From: DATKHR01 sp036557365
GTDB taxonomy: Bacteria; Acidobacteriota; Vicinamibacteria; Vicinamibacterales; CAVVIG01
NCBI GenBank assembly: GCA_036557365.1
Contig: DATBHR010000081.1
Coordinates: forward strand, 1 to 64,000
DNA length: 64,000 nt
Reading direction: 5' to 3'
The notes under the pieces are model-generated. The model had not been told where the DNA came from. It saw nothing but the letters and a program-made list of their open reading frames with translations, and searched no databases. Shown here one piece after another: positions 45,115 to 52,998 of the stretch. The stretch's first letter is position 1; every line of letters starts with the position of its first letter. The translations under genes were made by a program, and so were the position numbers.

Positions 45115-46343
45115 CAGTGTAAACCGAGGTGCTTCATGACGTCGCCGAGCAGAAAGATCGATCCGGCGACCACGATGCACGTATTGGGTTCTGCGATACG
45201 CCATGCTGCCGCGAGGGCAGCGGGCAACGAGGGTTCGATCGTGACGGGAACGTCGTGCGCGATCGCGCGCGCTTCCTGCGCGAGATCCTTTGGGTCGGCG
45301 GACCGCGCGGTCTCCGCTCGCGTGACGACGAGGTGACTGACCGAAGGAAGCAGCGCGCGGAACATGTTCATCACGTCCTTGTCGCGCATTGCGGCAAAGA
45401 CGAGCGGCCGGGCTCCGCCGGGTTGTGCGCGCAGATACGCAGCGAGCGCTTCAGCACCGGCAGCATTGTGCGCTGCGTCCATAAGAAGTTCGCGGCCGTC
45501 GGCGAGGCGGCGGAAATCCATCCGGCCCGGCCACGTTGCCGACAACGCCGCGGCAATCGCATCGGAACCGGCTGATATGCCGCGCTCATTCAAAATTTGC
45601 AGAATCTGAACGGCGATCGCAGCGTTTGCGCGCTGGTGCGCGCCCGCCAGCTCCACAACGCGATTCTCGACGTCCGCCGGTGAAGTTTGCACAATCGGCG
45701 CACCGACGTCGGCGGCGACGCGACGGATGGCCGACTCCGCCTCCGCGTCCATCGGCCCAAGCACGACAGGGACTCCGGCCTCGAGGATGCCCGCCTTTTC
45801 GATCGCGATCGATTCGAGCGTCGACCCGAGATACAGCTGGTGATCGAATGCGATCGACGTGATGGCCGTTACCTCCGGACTTAGGACGTTCGTCGCGTCG
45901 AGCCGGCCGCCGAGACCGACCTCGACGACGGCGAGTTCGACGTTCGCGCGCCGAAAGATCTCGAAAGCGGCCGCGGTGGTCGCTTCGAAGAACGTCGGCT
46001 GAACGGCCAGCACACCCTCCTTGATGAGTGCTTCAATCGCCTGCTGGACCGATGCGACCGCCGTCAGCATCGTCTCGTCGTCGACCGGACGTCCCGCGAC
46101 GGCGAAGCGCTCGTTGAGGCGAACCAGATGCGGCGAGGTGTAGCGGCCGACGCGATGACCGGCCGCGCGCAGGCCCGCGTCGACCATGGCCGTTACGGAT
46201 CCCTTACCGTTGGTGCCGGCGACGTGAATCGATCGAAACGATCGTTCCGGATGTCCAAGCCGCGCGACGATCGCACGGATATTGTCGAGACCGAACTTGA
46301 TCCCGAACTGCTCGAGACCAAACAGGTAGGAAAGCGGATCCAC
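45111..46343 (-). CDS. folC: Folylpolyglutamate synthase / dihydrofolate synthase
   Basis: ATP-dependent Mur-ligase-fold enzyme that adds glutamate to folates (and to dihydropteroate in bifunctional forms). The protein is 410 residues. The P-loop HVAGTNGKGSV is near residue 41, and GRYTSPHLVRLNER and MDAAHNAAGAEAL are family signatures. It sits between accD (24 bp upstream) and lptD (4-bp overlap). The accD-folC pair is conserved in many bacteria. Confidence 0.96.
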   Translation of the reverse strand: MDPLSYLFGLEQFGIKFGLDNIRAIVARLGHPERSFRSIHVAGTNGKGSVTAMVDAGLRAAGHRVGRYTSPHLVRLNERFAVAGRPVDDETMLTAVASVQQAIEALIKEGVLAVQPTFFEATTAAAFEIFRRANVELAVVEVGLGGRLDATNVLSPEVTAITSIAFDHQLYLGSTLESIAIEKAGILEAGVPVVLGPMDAEAESAIRRVAADVGAPIVQTSPADVENRVVELAGAHQRANAAIAVQILQILNERGISAGSDAIAAALSATWPGRMDFRRLADGRELLMDAAHNAAGAEALAAYLRAQPGGARPLVFAAMRDKDVMNMFRALLPSVSHLVVTRAETARSADPKDLAQEARAIAHDVPVTIEPSLPAALAAAWRIAEPNTCIVVAGSIFLLGDVMKHLGLHC

Positions 46344-46367
46344 GTCAGCGGGCCGAAAGGCCGTGCG

Positions 46368-47273
46368 TCAGGCTTGCGGGGCGAGCGCGGTCACCGGCGC
46401 GCCGGGCTGCTGCGCCGGAACGGGCGTGCGTGCGCCCATGAAGCGGAGCGCCTTGGCGATGACCGATTTCAGCTCCCGCCGATCGATCACGAGATCGATC
46501 ATGCCTTTCTCGAGCAGGAATTCGCTGCGCTGGAAACCTTCCGGCAGCTTCTGCCGGATCGTCTGCTCGATGACGCGCGGGCCGGCGAATCCGATCTGCG
46601 CCTTGGGTTCGGCGATGTTCAGATCGCCAAGCATCGCGAAGCTCGCCGTGACGCCACCGGTCGTCGGATCGGTGAGCACCGCGATGTACGGCAGCCTCGC
46701 GCGAGCGAGGCGCGCGAGCGCGCCGCAGATCTTGGCCATCTGCATCAGCGAACGCGCCCCTTCCATCATGCGCGCGCCGCCCGAGCAGCAGACGATGACG
46801 ACCGGCACGCGCTCGTCGATCGCCCGTTCGATCGCGCGGGTGATCTTTTCTCCGACGACGACGCCCATGCTGCCGCCGATGAATCCGTACTCCATCGACG
46901 CGATCACGATCGGCATCCCGTCGAGCGTTCCCGATCCGACGATGATGGCGTCCTTCAGGCCGGTAGTTTCGCGGCCGGTCTTCAGGCGCGCCGTGTACGG
47001 CTTCGTATCGGTGAAATGCAGCGGGTCGGTGGAGACCAGGTCGCGGTCGTGCTCGGTCCATTCGCCGTCGAACAGCATCCGCAGCCGCTCGGTCGCGTTG
47101 ATGCGGAAGTGGTACGCGCACTTCGGGCACACGTTCAGCGTGCCGACGAGATCCTTGTTGTAAATGACCTGCGAGCATCCGGGACACTTGACCCAGAGAC
47201 CCTCGGGCACGCGGCTCGCGGCGTCCTTCCCCTTGGCCGCAATGGGCTTCCGGGTTTTCTTGAACCACGCCAT
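46368..47273 (-). CDS. accD: Acetyl-CoA carboxylase carboxyltransferase subunit beta
   Basis: Makes malonyl-CoA with AccA, the first step of fatty-acid synthesis. The 301-residue protein begins with the family start MAWFKK. A zinc ribbon follows (KCPGCSQ ... NVCPKCAYHFR, two CX2C pairs about 30-52) and the crotonase-like core has VVCCSGGARMMEGARSLMQM and LTDPTTGGVTASFAMLGD. First gene of the long minus-strand run toward the UbiA gene. accA is not nearby. Confidence 0.97.
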   Translation of the reverse strand: MAWFKKTRKPIAAKGKDAASRVPEGLWVKCPGCSQVIYNKDLVGTLNVCPKCAYHFRINATERLRMLFDGEWTEHDRDLVSTDPLHFTDTKPYTARLKTGRETTGLKDAIIVGSGTLDGMPIVIASMEYGFIGGSMGVVVGEKITRAIERAIDERVPVVIVCCSGGARMMEGARSLMQMAKICGALARLARARLPYIAVLTDPTTGGVTASFAMLGDLNIAEPKAQIGFAGPRVIEQTIRQKLPEGFQRSEFLLEKGMIDLVIDRRELKSVIAKALRFMGARTPVPAQQPGAPVTALAPQA

Positions 47274-47284
47274 GAGGAGAGCTT

Positions 47285-47390
47285 ACTTCAATTGCGGATT
47301 GAGGATTGGGGATTGCGGATTGATTGTAGATTGCGGATTGCGGATTGGGGATTTGAGCGTTGAGCGTTGCTCGTTGTTCGTTGTTCGTTG
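47285..47390. repeat. ATTGCGGATTG and GTTGAGCGTTG degenerate repeats (family 4)
   Basis: Units of ATTGCGGATTGAGGATTGGGG type (about 47289-47353) pass into GAGCGTTGAGCGTTGCTCG and then GTTGTTCGTTGTTCG (about 47354-47390). The array fills the dNK-accD gap and ends at the dNK stop codon. The second half is like the array at 33876-33940. No promoter for accD is recognisable within it. Confidence 0.8.
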
Positions 47391-48050
47391 TTATTTCGTT
47401 CTCGGCACGTAGTATCGCGTTCCGGATCCCATCGCCTGAATCTGCTTGATCAGGTCTTCGAGCGCCTCGTCGCTCGCGTCCGAATCGAACTGCGACGTTT
47501 CGACGACGAGCAGCGGTGTGGCGTTGTAGTGAAAAAAGAAATGATGGTACGCCTCGTTCAGTTCCCGCAGATAGTCGTCGTCGGGCTGCAGCGCGACGGC
47601 TTCGGGATCGAGGCGGCGGCTGCGGACGCGCCGGAGCAGCACGTCGGTCGGCGACTGCAGGTAGACGACGAGATCGGGCGAGGGGACGTCGCGCGCGAGC
47701 AGATCGTAGAGGCGCTGGTAGATGAAGAGCTCGTTGTCGTCGAGATTCAGGTACGCGAAGATCTTGTCCTTGTCGAACAGGTAATCGCTGATCGTGGTCT
47801 GGCTGAAGAGGTCCGCCTGTTGAAGGCTGGTCTGCTGGCGATGCCGATTGAGCAGGTAGAAGAGCTGCGCCTGGAGCGCGGCGCCCGGCCGGTCGGCGTA
47901 GAAATCCGCGAGGAACGGGTTCTCGGTTTCTTCGAGGACGACGGTGGCGTCGAGCCGCGTGCCAAGTCGTTCGGCGAGCGCGGTTTTGCCCACGCCGATC
48001 GGCCCTTCGATGGCGATGGATCGGAACGGCACGCGCGCCGATGATATCAT
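47391..48050 (-). CDS. Deoxynucleoside kinase
   Basis: A 219-residue kinase of the dCK/dGK family that phosphorylates deoxynucleosides for salvage. Walker A IEGPIGVGKTALAERL is at about residues 15-30, ETENPF follows, and the LID arginines are in LLRRVRSRRLDPE. PDLVVYLQSP is also characteristic. ATG 48050 is chosen by family length; the frame to 48194 runs into the divergent gene. The start lies 20 bp from the divergent enolase-superfamily gene, so the two share a promoter region. Base specificity is not readable. Confidence 0.9.
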   Translation of the reverse strand: MISSARVPFRSIAIEGPIGVGKTALAERLGTRLDATVVLEETENPFLADFYADRPGAALQAQLFYLLNRHRQQTSLQQADLFSQTTISDYLFDKDKIFAYLNLDDNELFIYQRLYDLLARDVPSPDLVVYLQSPTDVLLRRVRSRRLDPEAVALQPDDDYLRELNEAYHHFFFHYNATPLLVVETSQFDSDASDEALEDLIKQIQAMGSGTRYYVPRTK

Positions 48051-48070
48051 CGCGGTCCCGGAGTGAGCAT

Positions 48071-49201
48071 TTGAAGATCGAACGCCTCGAGCTTCGCCTG
48101 CTGAAGCTTCCGCTCGTCCACTTCTTCGAAACCAGTTTCGGTCGCATCTACGACAAGCACTTCGTTCTCGTCCGGATAGACGGCGACGGTGCAACCGGTT
48201 TCGGCGAGTGCGTGGCAGAGCAGGATCCGTACTACAGCAGCGAAACGAACGAAACCGTCTGGCACATCATCTCGGAGTTCATCGCCCCGCGCGTCGTCGG
48301 TGTCGCGTTCAATCATCCGCGCGAGATCTTTCCCGCGCTGAAGGCGGTGCGCGGCCACAACATGGCGAAGGCCGCCGTCGAGATGGCTGCGTGGGATCTG
48401 TACGCAAAGCAGCAGGGCGTTCCGCTGCGGGCCGCGCTTGGCGGTACGCGCGATCGGATTGCGTCGGGCGTCTCAATCGGCATCCAGGATTCGCTCGATC
48501 AGCTCGGCGACAAAGTCGAACGCGAGCTGGCGGCGGGCTACCAACGGATCAAGATCAAGGTCCGGCCCGGCTGGGATGTACGCGCCGTCGAGATGATCCG
48601 CAAACGGTTCGGCGGAATCCGCCTGATGGTTGACGCGAACGCGGCCTACACGACCGACGAGAAGCTGGTCGAGCTGCTGCTCGAGATGGATCGCTATGAT
48701 CTGATGATGATCGAGCAGCCGCTGGACTACGACGACATCGTCGATCACGCCGCGCTGCAGCGCCGGCTGAAGACGCCGATCTGTCTCGATGAATCGATCA
48801 AGACGGTGAGCGCCGCCCGCGAGGCGATTGGTGCGGCGGCGTGCCGCATCATCAACATCAAGCCGGGACGCGTCGGCGGCTTCACCGAGTCGATCCGGTT
48901 GCACGATTTGTGCGCGGCGCACGGCATCCCGGTGTGGCACGGCGGCATGCTCGAATCGGGCATCGGCCGCGCCGCGAACATTCACCTGGCGTCGCTGCCG
49001 AACTTCTCGCTGCCCGGAGACATCGCCGCGAGCAAGCGGTACTTCGTCCCCGATCTCATCGATCCGCCGGTCGAGGTTGCGTCGGATGGGACGATTGCGG
49101 TGCCGACCGGCGCGGGCATCGGCGTCAACGTCTGCCACGATCGCATCGACGCCGCGACGCTTCGCCGGGAGGCGTTCGTTGAAAAGGGAGCGGCGGTGTG
49201 A
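48071..49201 (+). CDS. Enolase-superfamily enzyme (MenC / N-acylamino-acid racemase-like)
   Basis: A 376-residue muconate-lactonising-subgroup enzyme. Catalytic parts are present: KxK in RIKIKVRPGWD, metal ligands Asp in LMVDANAAY, Glu in MMIEQPL and Asp in ICLDESI, and the second-side Lys in INIKPGRVGG. HGGMLESGIGRAANIHLA is the OSBS/NAAAR-type block. It could be o-succinylbenzoate synthase in menaquinone synthesis or an N-acylamino-acid racemase; no other men gene is in the window. TTG 48071 has GGAG seven bases upstream. It ends with a 4-bp overlap with the next gene. Confidence 0.88.
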   Translation: MKIERLELRLLKLPLVHFFETSFGRIYDKHFVLVRIDGDGATGFGECVAEQDPYYSSETNETVWHIISEFIAPRVVGVAFNHPREIFPALKAVRGHNMAKAAVEMAAWDLYAKQQGVPLRAALGGTRDRIASGVSIGIQDSLDQLGDKVERELAAGYQRIKIKVRPGWDVRAVEMIRKRFGGIRLMVDANAAYTTDEKLVELLLEMDRYDLMMIEQPLDYDDIVDHAALQRRLKTPICLDESIKTVSAAREAIGAAACRIINIKPGRVGGFTESIRLHDLCAAHGIPVWHGGMLESGIGRAANIHLASLPNFSLPGDIAASKRYFVPDLIDPPVEVASDGTIAVPTGAGIGVNVCHDRIDAATLRREAFVEKGAAV

Positions 49202-51402
49202 CGTTGAGCGTGCGGTGGCGCCTTGCTGCAACGACGATCGTCGCGCTGATCGTGTCGGCGTGCGCGAGCGCCCCGCCGGCCCCTCCGGAGCCGGTCAAGC
49301 CTGCGGGACCGCCGTTCGAACAGAAGATGGCGTGGATTCTCCGGCTCGAGGATCAGCGGATGCTGCGCGATCCCGAGCCCGAAGCGCCGCCTCCGCCGCC
49401 GCCACCGGTGCAGCCGGCGAAGGGGCGCAAGGTCGTTCCGCCGCCGCCACCGCCGCCCCCACCTCCGCGCGCGGATCTCGTCGCAATGCTGAAAGACGAC
49501 GAGGCTCGCGTCCGACGTCGTGCGGCGCTGGCCATCGGCCGCGTCGGTCTGCCCGAAGGTATCGACCCGCTGCTGCCGCTGATGACGTCGGATCCCGAAC
49601 CGGAGGTCCGGCAGATCGCCGCGTTCGCGCTCGGCCTCATCGGCGATGCGCGCGCGAAAGATCCGCTCGTCGCCGCGCTCGCGGATACGTCGCCGCTCGT
49701 GCAGGGCAGCGCCGCCGAGGCGCTCGGGCTTATCGGCGATGCGAGCGCCGCGGACGCCGTCGGCCGGTTCGTCGGTCAGATCATCGAGTCGGGCGCACTC
49801 GCGCAGCTGCCTGGCGACGCCGACGACATTCGCCGCGACACGCCGTCGGCGGCGTGCCGCCTCGGGATCTTTGCGCTGGTCAGGCTCAAGGCGTACGGTC
49901 CATTGTCCGCGGCGGTGCTCGACGGTACGCAGCCGCGTGTTCATTGGTGGCCCGTGGCGTACGCGCTTCAGCGTCTGGAAGACAGGCGCGCGCTGCCCGC
50001 GCTTCTATCGCTCGCAAAGGACGACAGTCCGTACACGCGCGCTTTCGCCGTCAAGGGGATCGGCGGGCTCAAAGACAAGTCGGGGCTGCCGGCCATCACG
50101 CCGCTCCTTGCGAACGGCGATCGAAACGTCGTCATCGAGACCGTTCGCGCGCTCGGCAGGATCGGCGACGTCTCGTCCGCGGCGCCGCTCGAGAAAATCG
50201 TCCGTGACGCGAAGGCGGATCCGGCTGTTCGTCTCGAAGCGGTGACTGCGCTCGGCGGATTGCACGCGACGGCCGACGCCGCGCAGCAACTGCCGCCGAC
50301 GGTCGTCGACGACGTGCTCGATCTGTTCAACGAGCCGAGTCCGCCGATTCGCGCCGCCGCGCTGCGAACGATTGCGGCGCTGGACGCGGAGAACCTCCGG
50401 GTCGTCCTGTCGGGGTTGGATCCGGACGCGCACTGGAGCGTGCGCGCGGCGCTGGCGGGCGTCCTCGGCGGCATGGAGGCCGACGTCGCGATGCCGCGGC
50501 TGACGGCGATGCTGAAGGACTCGGATCAGCGCGTGCTGCCCGCCGTGCTCGCTGCGATCACGAAGCTCAAGCCACCGAACGCTGCGTCGATCGTCCTCGA
50601 ACATCTGAAGGCGGACGATCCTGTGGTGCGTGCGGCGGCTGCCAATGCTGCGGCCGAGCTCGTGCCGCAGAACGGTGCGCAGGCGCTGATCGACGCGTAC
50701 CGGTTCGGAGAACGCGACGCCACGTACGTCGCCCGTGCCGCGGCGCTCGCTGCGCTATCCAAATATTCTCCGGCGACGGCCACGCCGACGCTCGAGGCCG
50801 CACTGGCCGACAAGGACTGGGCGGTCCGCGTCCGTGCGGCGCAGCTGCTCAAGACGATCTCGCCGACGACCGCTGCCAACGTTGACGCGCGCATACGTCC
50901 GGCGCCGACGACGCTCGCTGCGGATGCGTACTCGGTAGCACGGCTGACGAATCCTACTGTGTCGACCATGCTGTACATCGACACCGATCGCGGGACGTTT
51001 CAGGTGGAGCTGGCGGTACTGGACGCGCCGTTGACGGTCGAGAACTTCGTGACGCTGGCGAGGAAGGGCTACTTCAACGGCTTGAGCATCCACCGCGTCG
51101 TGCCGGATTTCGTCATCCAGGACGGCGATCCACGGGGCGATGGCGAAGGCGGTCCCGGCTACACGATCCGGGACGAGCTCAACGAGCTCCCGTACCTGCG
51201 AGGCACCGTCGGCATGGCGCTCGACTGGCGCGACACAGGCGGCAGTCAGTTCTTCGTCACGCACTCACCGCAGCCGCACCTCGACGCGCGCTACACGGTC
51301 TTCGGCCGCGTCGTCGCCGGCATGGACGTCGTCGACAAGATTCAGCAGTGGGATGTGATCAGGAACGTTCGGGTGTGGGACGGAGTAGCGGCTAGCCGCT
51401 GA
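49198..51402 (+). CDS. HEAT-repeat lipoprotein with C-terminal cyclophilin domain
   Basis: A 734-residue fusion. A lipoprotein signal ends at Cys22 (LIVSACAS) and is followed by a linker with runs of 7 and 10 prolines (about 64-90). Many HEAT/PBS-lyase-type repeats (about 93-570, such as EVRQIAAFALGLIGD) come next, then a cyclophilin-type peptidyl-prolyl isomerase domain (about 590-734, with HRVVPDFVIQDGDPRGDGEGG and GSQFFVT). GTG 49198 overlaps the upstream stop by 4 bp. It is probably a periplasmic folding factor tethered to a membrane. Substrates unknown. Confidence 0.9.
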   Translation: MTLSVRWRLAATTIVALIVSACASAPPAPPEPVKPAGPPFEQKMAWILRLEDQRMLRDPEPEAPPPPPPPVQPAKGRKVVPPPPPPPPPPRADLVAMLKDDEARVRRRAALAIGRVGLPEGIDPLLPLMTSDPEPEVRQIAAFALGLIGDARAKDPLVAALADTSPLVQGSAAEALGLIGDASAADAVGRFVGQIIESGALAQLPGDADDIRRDTPSAACRLGIFALVRLKAYGPLSAAVLDGTQPRVHWWPVAYALQRLEDRRALPALLSLAKDDSPYTRAFAVKGIGGLKDKSGLPAITPLLANGDRNVVIETVRALGRIGDVSSAAPLEKIVRDAKADPAVRLEAVTALGGLHATADAAQQLPPTVVDDVLDLFNEPSPPIRAAALRTIAALDAENLRVVLSGLDPDAHWSVRAALAGVLGGMEADVAMPRLTAMLKDSDQRVLPAVLAAITKLKPPNAASIVLEHLKADDPVVRAAAANAAAELVPQNGAQALIDAYRFGERDATYVARAAALAALSKYSPATATPTLEAALADKDWAVRVRAAQLLKTISPTTAANVDARIRPAPTTLAADAYSVARLTNPTVSTMLYIDTDRGTFQVELAVLDAPLTVENFVTLARKGYFNGLSIHRVVPDFVIQDGDPRGDGEGGPGYTIRDELNELPYLRGTVGMALDWRDTGGSQFFVTHSPQPHLDARYTVFGRVVAGMDVVDKIQQWDVIRNVRVWDGVAASR

Positions 51403-51408
51403 AAATTG

Positions 51409-51435
51409 AAAAGGGGGCGACCGCCGCCCCCTTTT
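51409..51435. terminator. Bidirectional intrinsic terminator
   Basis: AAAAGGGGGCG (51409-51419) pairs perfectly with CGCCCCCTTTT (51425-51435), loop 5 nt. On the plus strand it follows the HEAT-cyclophilin stop by 6 bp and ends in TTTTAT. On the minus strand the TTTT of the other arm serves the micro-gene at 51455-51505. It sits between two convergent units, as expected. Confidence 0.88.
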
Positions 51436-51454
51436 ATCCACGGGAGAGGTCGGC

Positions 51455-51505
51455 TTACCGTTTCTTGCCGGCCTTCTTCTTCCCGCCCTTGGCTTTCTTC
51501 GCCAT
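51455..51505 (-). CDS. Micro-ORF: 16-residue Lys/Gly/Ala peptide
   Basis: It encodes MAKKAKGGKKKAGKKR, nine of 16 residues being Lys or Arg. GGGGGA lies 10-15 bases before the ATG, a strong minus-strand promoter lies at 51668-51695, and the bidirectional terminator follows 19 bp after the stop. The peptide resembles the Lys-rich tails of histone-H1-like proteins and may bind nucleic acid. Translation is not proven; the transcript could instead be a small RNA. A competing 81-codon frame (51342-51587) is a shadow running through the terminator. Confidence 0.55.
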   Translation of the reverse strand: MAKKAKGGKKKAGKKR

Positions 51506-51667
51506 TGTCTCTTATCCCCCCTTTCAGTGTGGGATTTGCTTCAGAGGACGCCGCGGATTCCTTGTGGCTGCCGCCTGGCACGCGCACGGGAAACCGCCGA
51601 TCCTCAGGTTGAGGTTCATCAACTCACAAGTTGTGGGCTGATGTGAATTCCCTCATACCAGATGTAG

Positions 51668-51695
51668 ATTATGGACGAGAAAATCCGAGTGTCAA
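51668..51695 (-). promoter_or_regulatory. Minus-strand sigma70-type promoter
   Basis: Read on the minus strand: TTGACA (51690-51695), 16-bp spacer, CATAAT (51668-51673). An inverted repeat GCACA-AACG-TGTGC (51696-51709) lies immediately upstream, and a second TTGACA copy is at 51714-51719, so an operator is possible. The transcript would carry a leader of about 155 nt before the micro-ORF at 51505. The rest of 51506-51832 has no gene I can support. Confidence 0.7.
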
Positions 51696-51832
51696 GCACA
51701 AACGTGTGCAATTTGTCAAAAATTTCTGTCCGCTGTACGTGCGTTCGATGCGGCGCGGCGAGCTTGAAGCGTGCAATGCGCTCGAGAGGAATCTGCGGCG
51801 GCGGTCCAGCGGATTGAATCGCGCGTGCTCTG

Positions 51833-52981
51833 CTACATGCTCGTCTTGAGCTCTTGCTTTTCGGCGTGACGCTCCACGGCGAGCGCGATCAGACGATCGA
51901 TGAGCGCACTGTAAGAAAGACCAGTCGCTTCCCACATCTTGGCGTACATGCTGATCGTCGTGAAGCCGGGGATGGTGTTGACCTCGTTGAGATACAGCAC
52001 GCCGCTGTCGCCGGCGAGCAGGAAATCAACGCGCGCCATGCCGGCGCAGTCGATCGCCTTGAACGCGGCCACGGCGAGTTTCCGAATCTCACTCGTCTGC
52101 GCCTCGGTGATTGCCGCCGGAATGATCGACCGCGATCCTTCGTCGAGGTACTTCGCCTCGTAGTCGTAGAACTCGCGTGAGGGGATGATTTCTCCGGGCA
52201 GCGACGCTTCAGGTTCGTCGTTGCCGAGCACAGCGCATTCGATTTCGCGCGCGTTGGGCACCGCGGCTTCGATCACGATCTTCCGATCGAACTCCGCCGC
52301 GAATCGAATCGCCTCGCGCAGTTCCTGCGCGTGCTTCGCCTTCGAGATGCCGACGCTCGAGCCGAGATTCGCCGGCTTGACGAACACGGGGAACCCGAGG
52401 CGTGCGACGACAGTTTTCATGACGCTGGACTCGTCTCGGCGCCAGTCGCGTTTGAGCACGACCTCGTAGTCGCAGATCGGCAGGCCCTTCGCCGCGAACA
52501 CGAGCTTCATGGCGGCCTTGTCCATGCCGACCGCGGACGCGAGTACGCCAGCGCCCACATACGGCACGTTGGCCAGCTCGAGCAGTCCCTGCACGGTTCC
52601 GTCCTCGCCATACGGACCATGCAGGACTGGAAACACGACGTCGAGGCCGAGGCCGGACACGGTGGCGTGCTGCCGATCGATCGTCAATAACGTGTCGCGA
52701 CCGGGCCGCGGGATCAGGTGCGCTTCGTGCGCGCCGTCGGCGGAAGAATCGAGCGCGGCGTCGCCGCCACTCTGCTTTCGCGCGTCGATGACGTCCGCCG
52801 CCTTCATCAGGTTCGGCGCGCGATTCGGCAGCGCCCATCGGCCGTCACGCTCGATCCGAATCGGGACGGCGTCGTAGCGCGCCGGATCCAGGTTCTGGAA
52901 TACGGACGCCGCTGACGCGAGCGACACTTCGTGCTCGCCGGAGCGGCCTCCGTAGATGACGCCGACTCGCAATTTTTTCAT
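51833..52981 (-). CDS. ddl: D-alanine--D-alanine ligase
   Basis: ATP-grasp enzyme that joins two D-alanines for peptidoglycan. The 382-residue protein starts MKKLRVGVIYGGRSGEHEVS, followed by LHGPYGEDGTVQG, VFVKPANLGSSVGISK and YLNEVNTIPGFT, all family hallmarks. An insertion around residues 70-90 (Asp/Ala-rich) makes it longer than E. coli DdlB. The start lies 17 bp from the divergent tgt start, leaving almost no room for separate promoters. Confidence 0.97.
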   Translation of the reverse strand: MKKLRVGVIYGGRSGEHEVSLASAASVFQNLDPARYDAVPIRIERDGRWALPNRAPNLMKAADVIDARKQSGGDAALDSSADGAHEAHLIPRPGRDTLLTIDRQHATVSGLGLDVVFPVLHGPYGEDGTVQGLLELANVPYVGAGVLASAVGMDKAAMKLVFAAKGLPICDYEVVLKRDWRRDESSVMKTVVARLGFPVFVKPANLGSSVGISKAKHAQELREAIRFAAEFDRKIVIEAAVPNAREIECAVLGNDEPEASLPGEIIPSREFYDYEAKYLDEGSRSIIPAAITEAQTSEIRKLAVAAFKAIDCAGMARVDFLLAGDSGVLYLNEVNTIPGFTTISMYAKMWEATGLSYSALIDRLIALAVERHAEKQELKTSM

Positions 52982-52998
52982 TCGACTAAACTTAGCAC

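Noticed and set aside
46345..48147. 600-codon minus-strand frame spanning accD and the kinase gene
   Set aside because: It crosses two real genes in a different phase and the repeat array between them; Arg-rich with no motif.
51631..51849. 72-codon plus-strand frame in the 51.4-51.8 kb gap
   Set aside because: No ribosome-binding site, no conserved feature, and it runs against the minus-strand promoter and into the ddl end.
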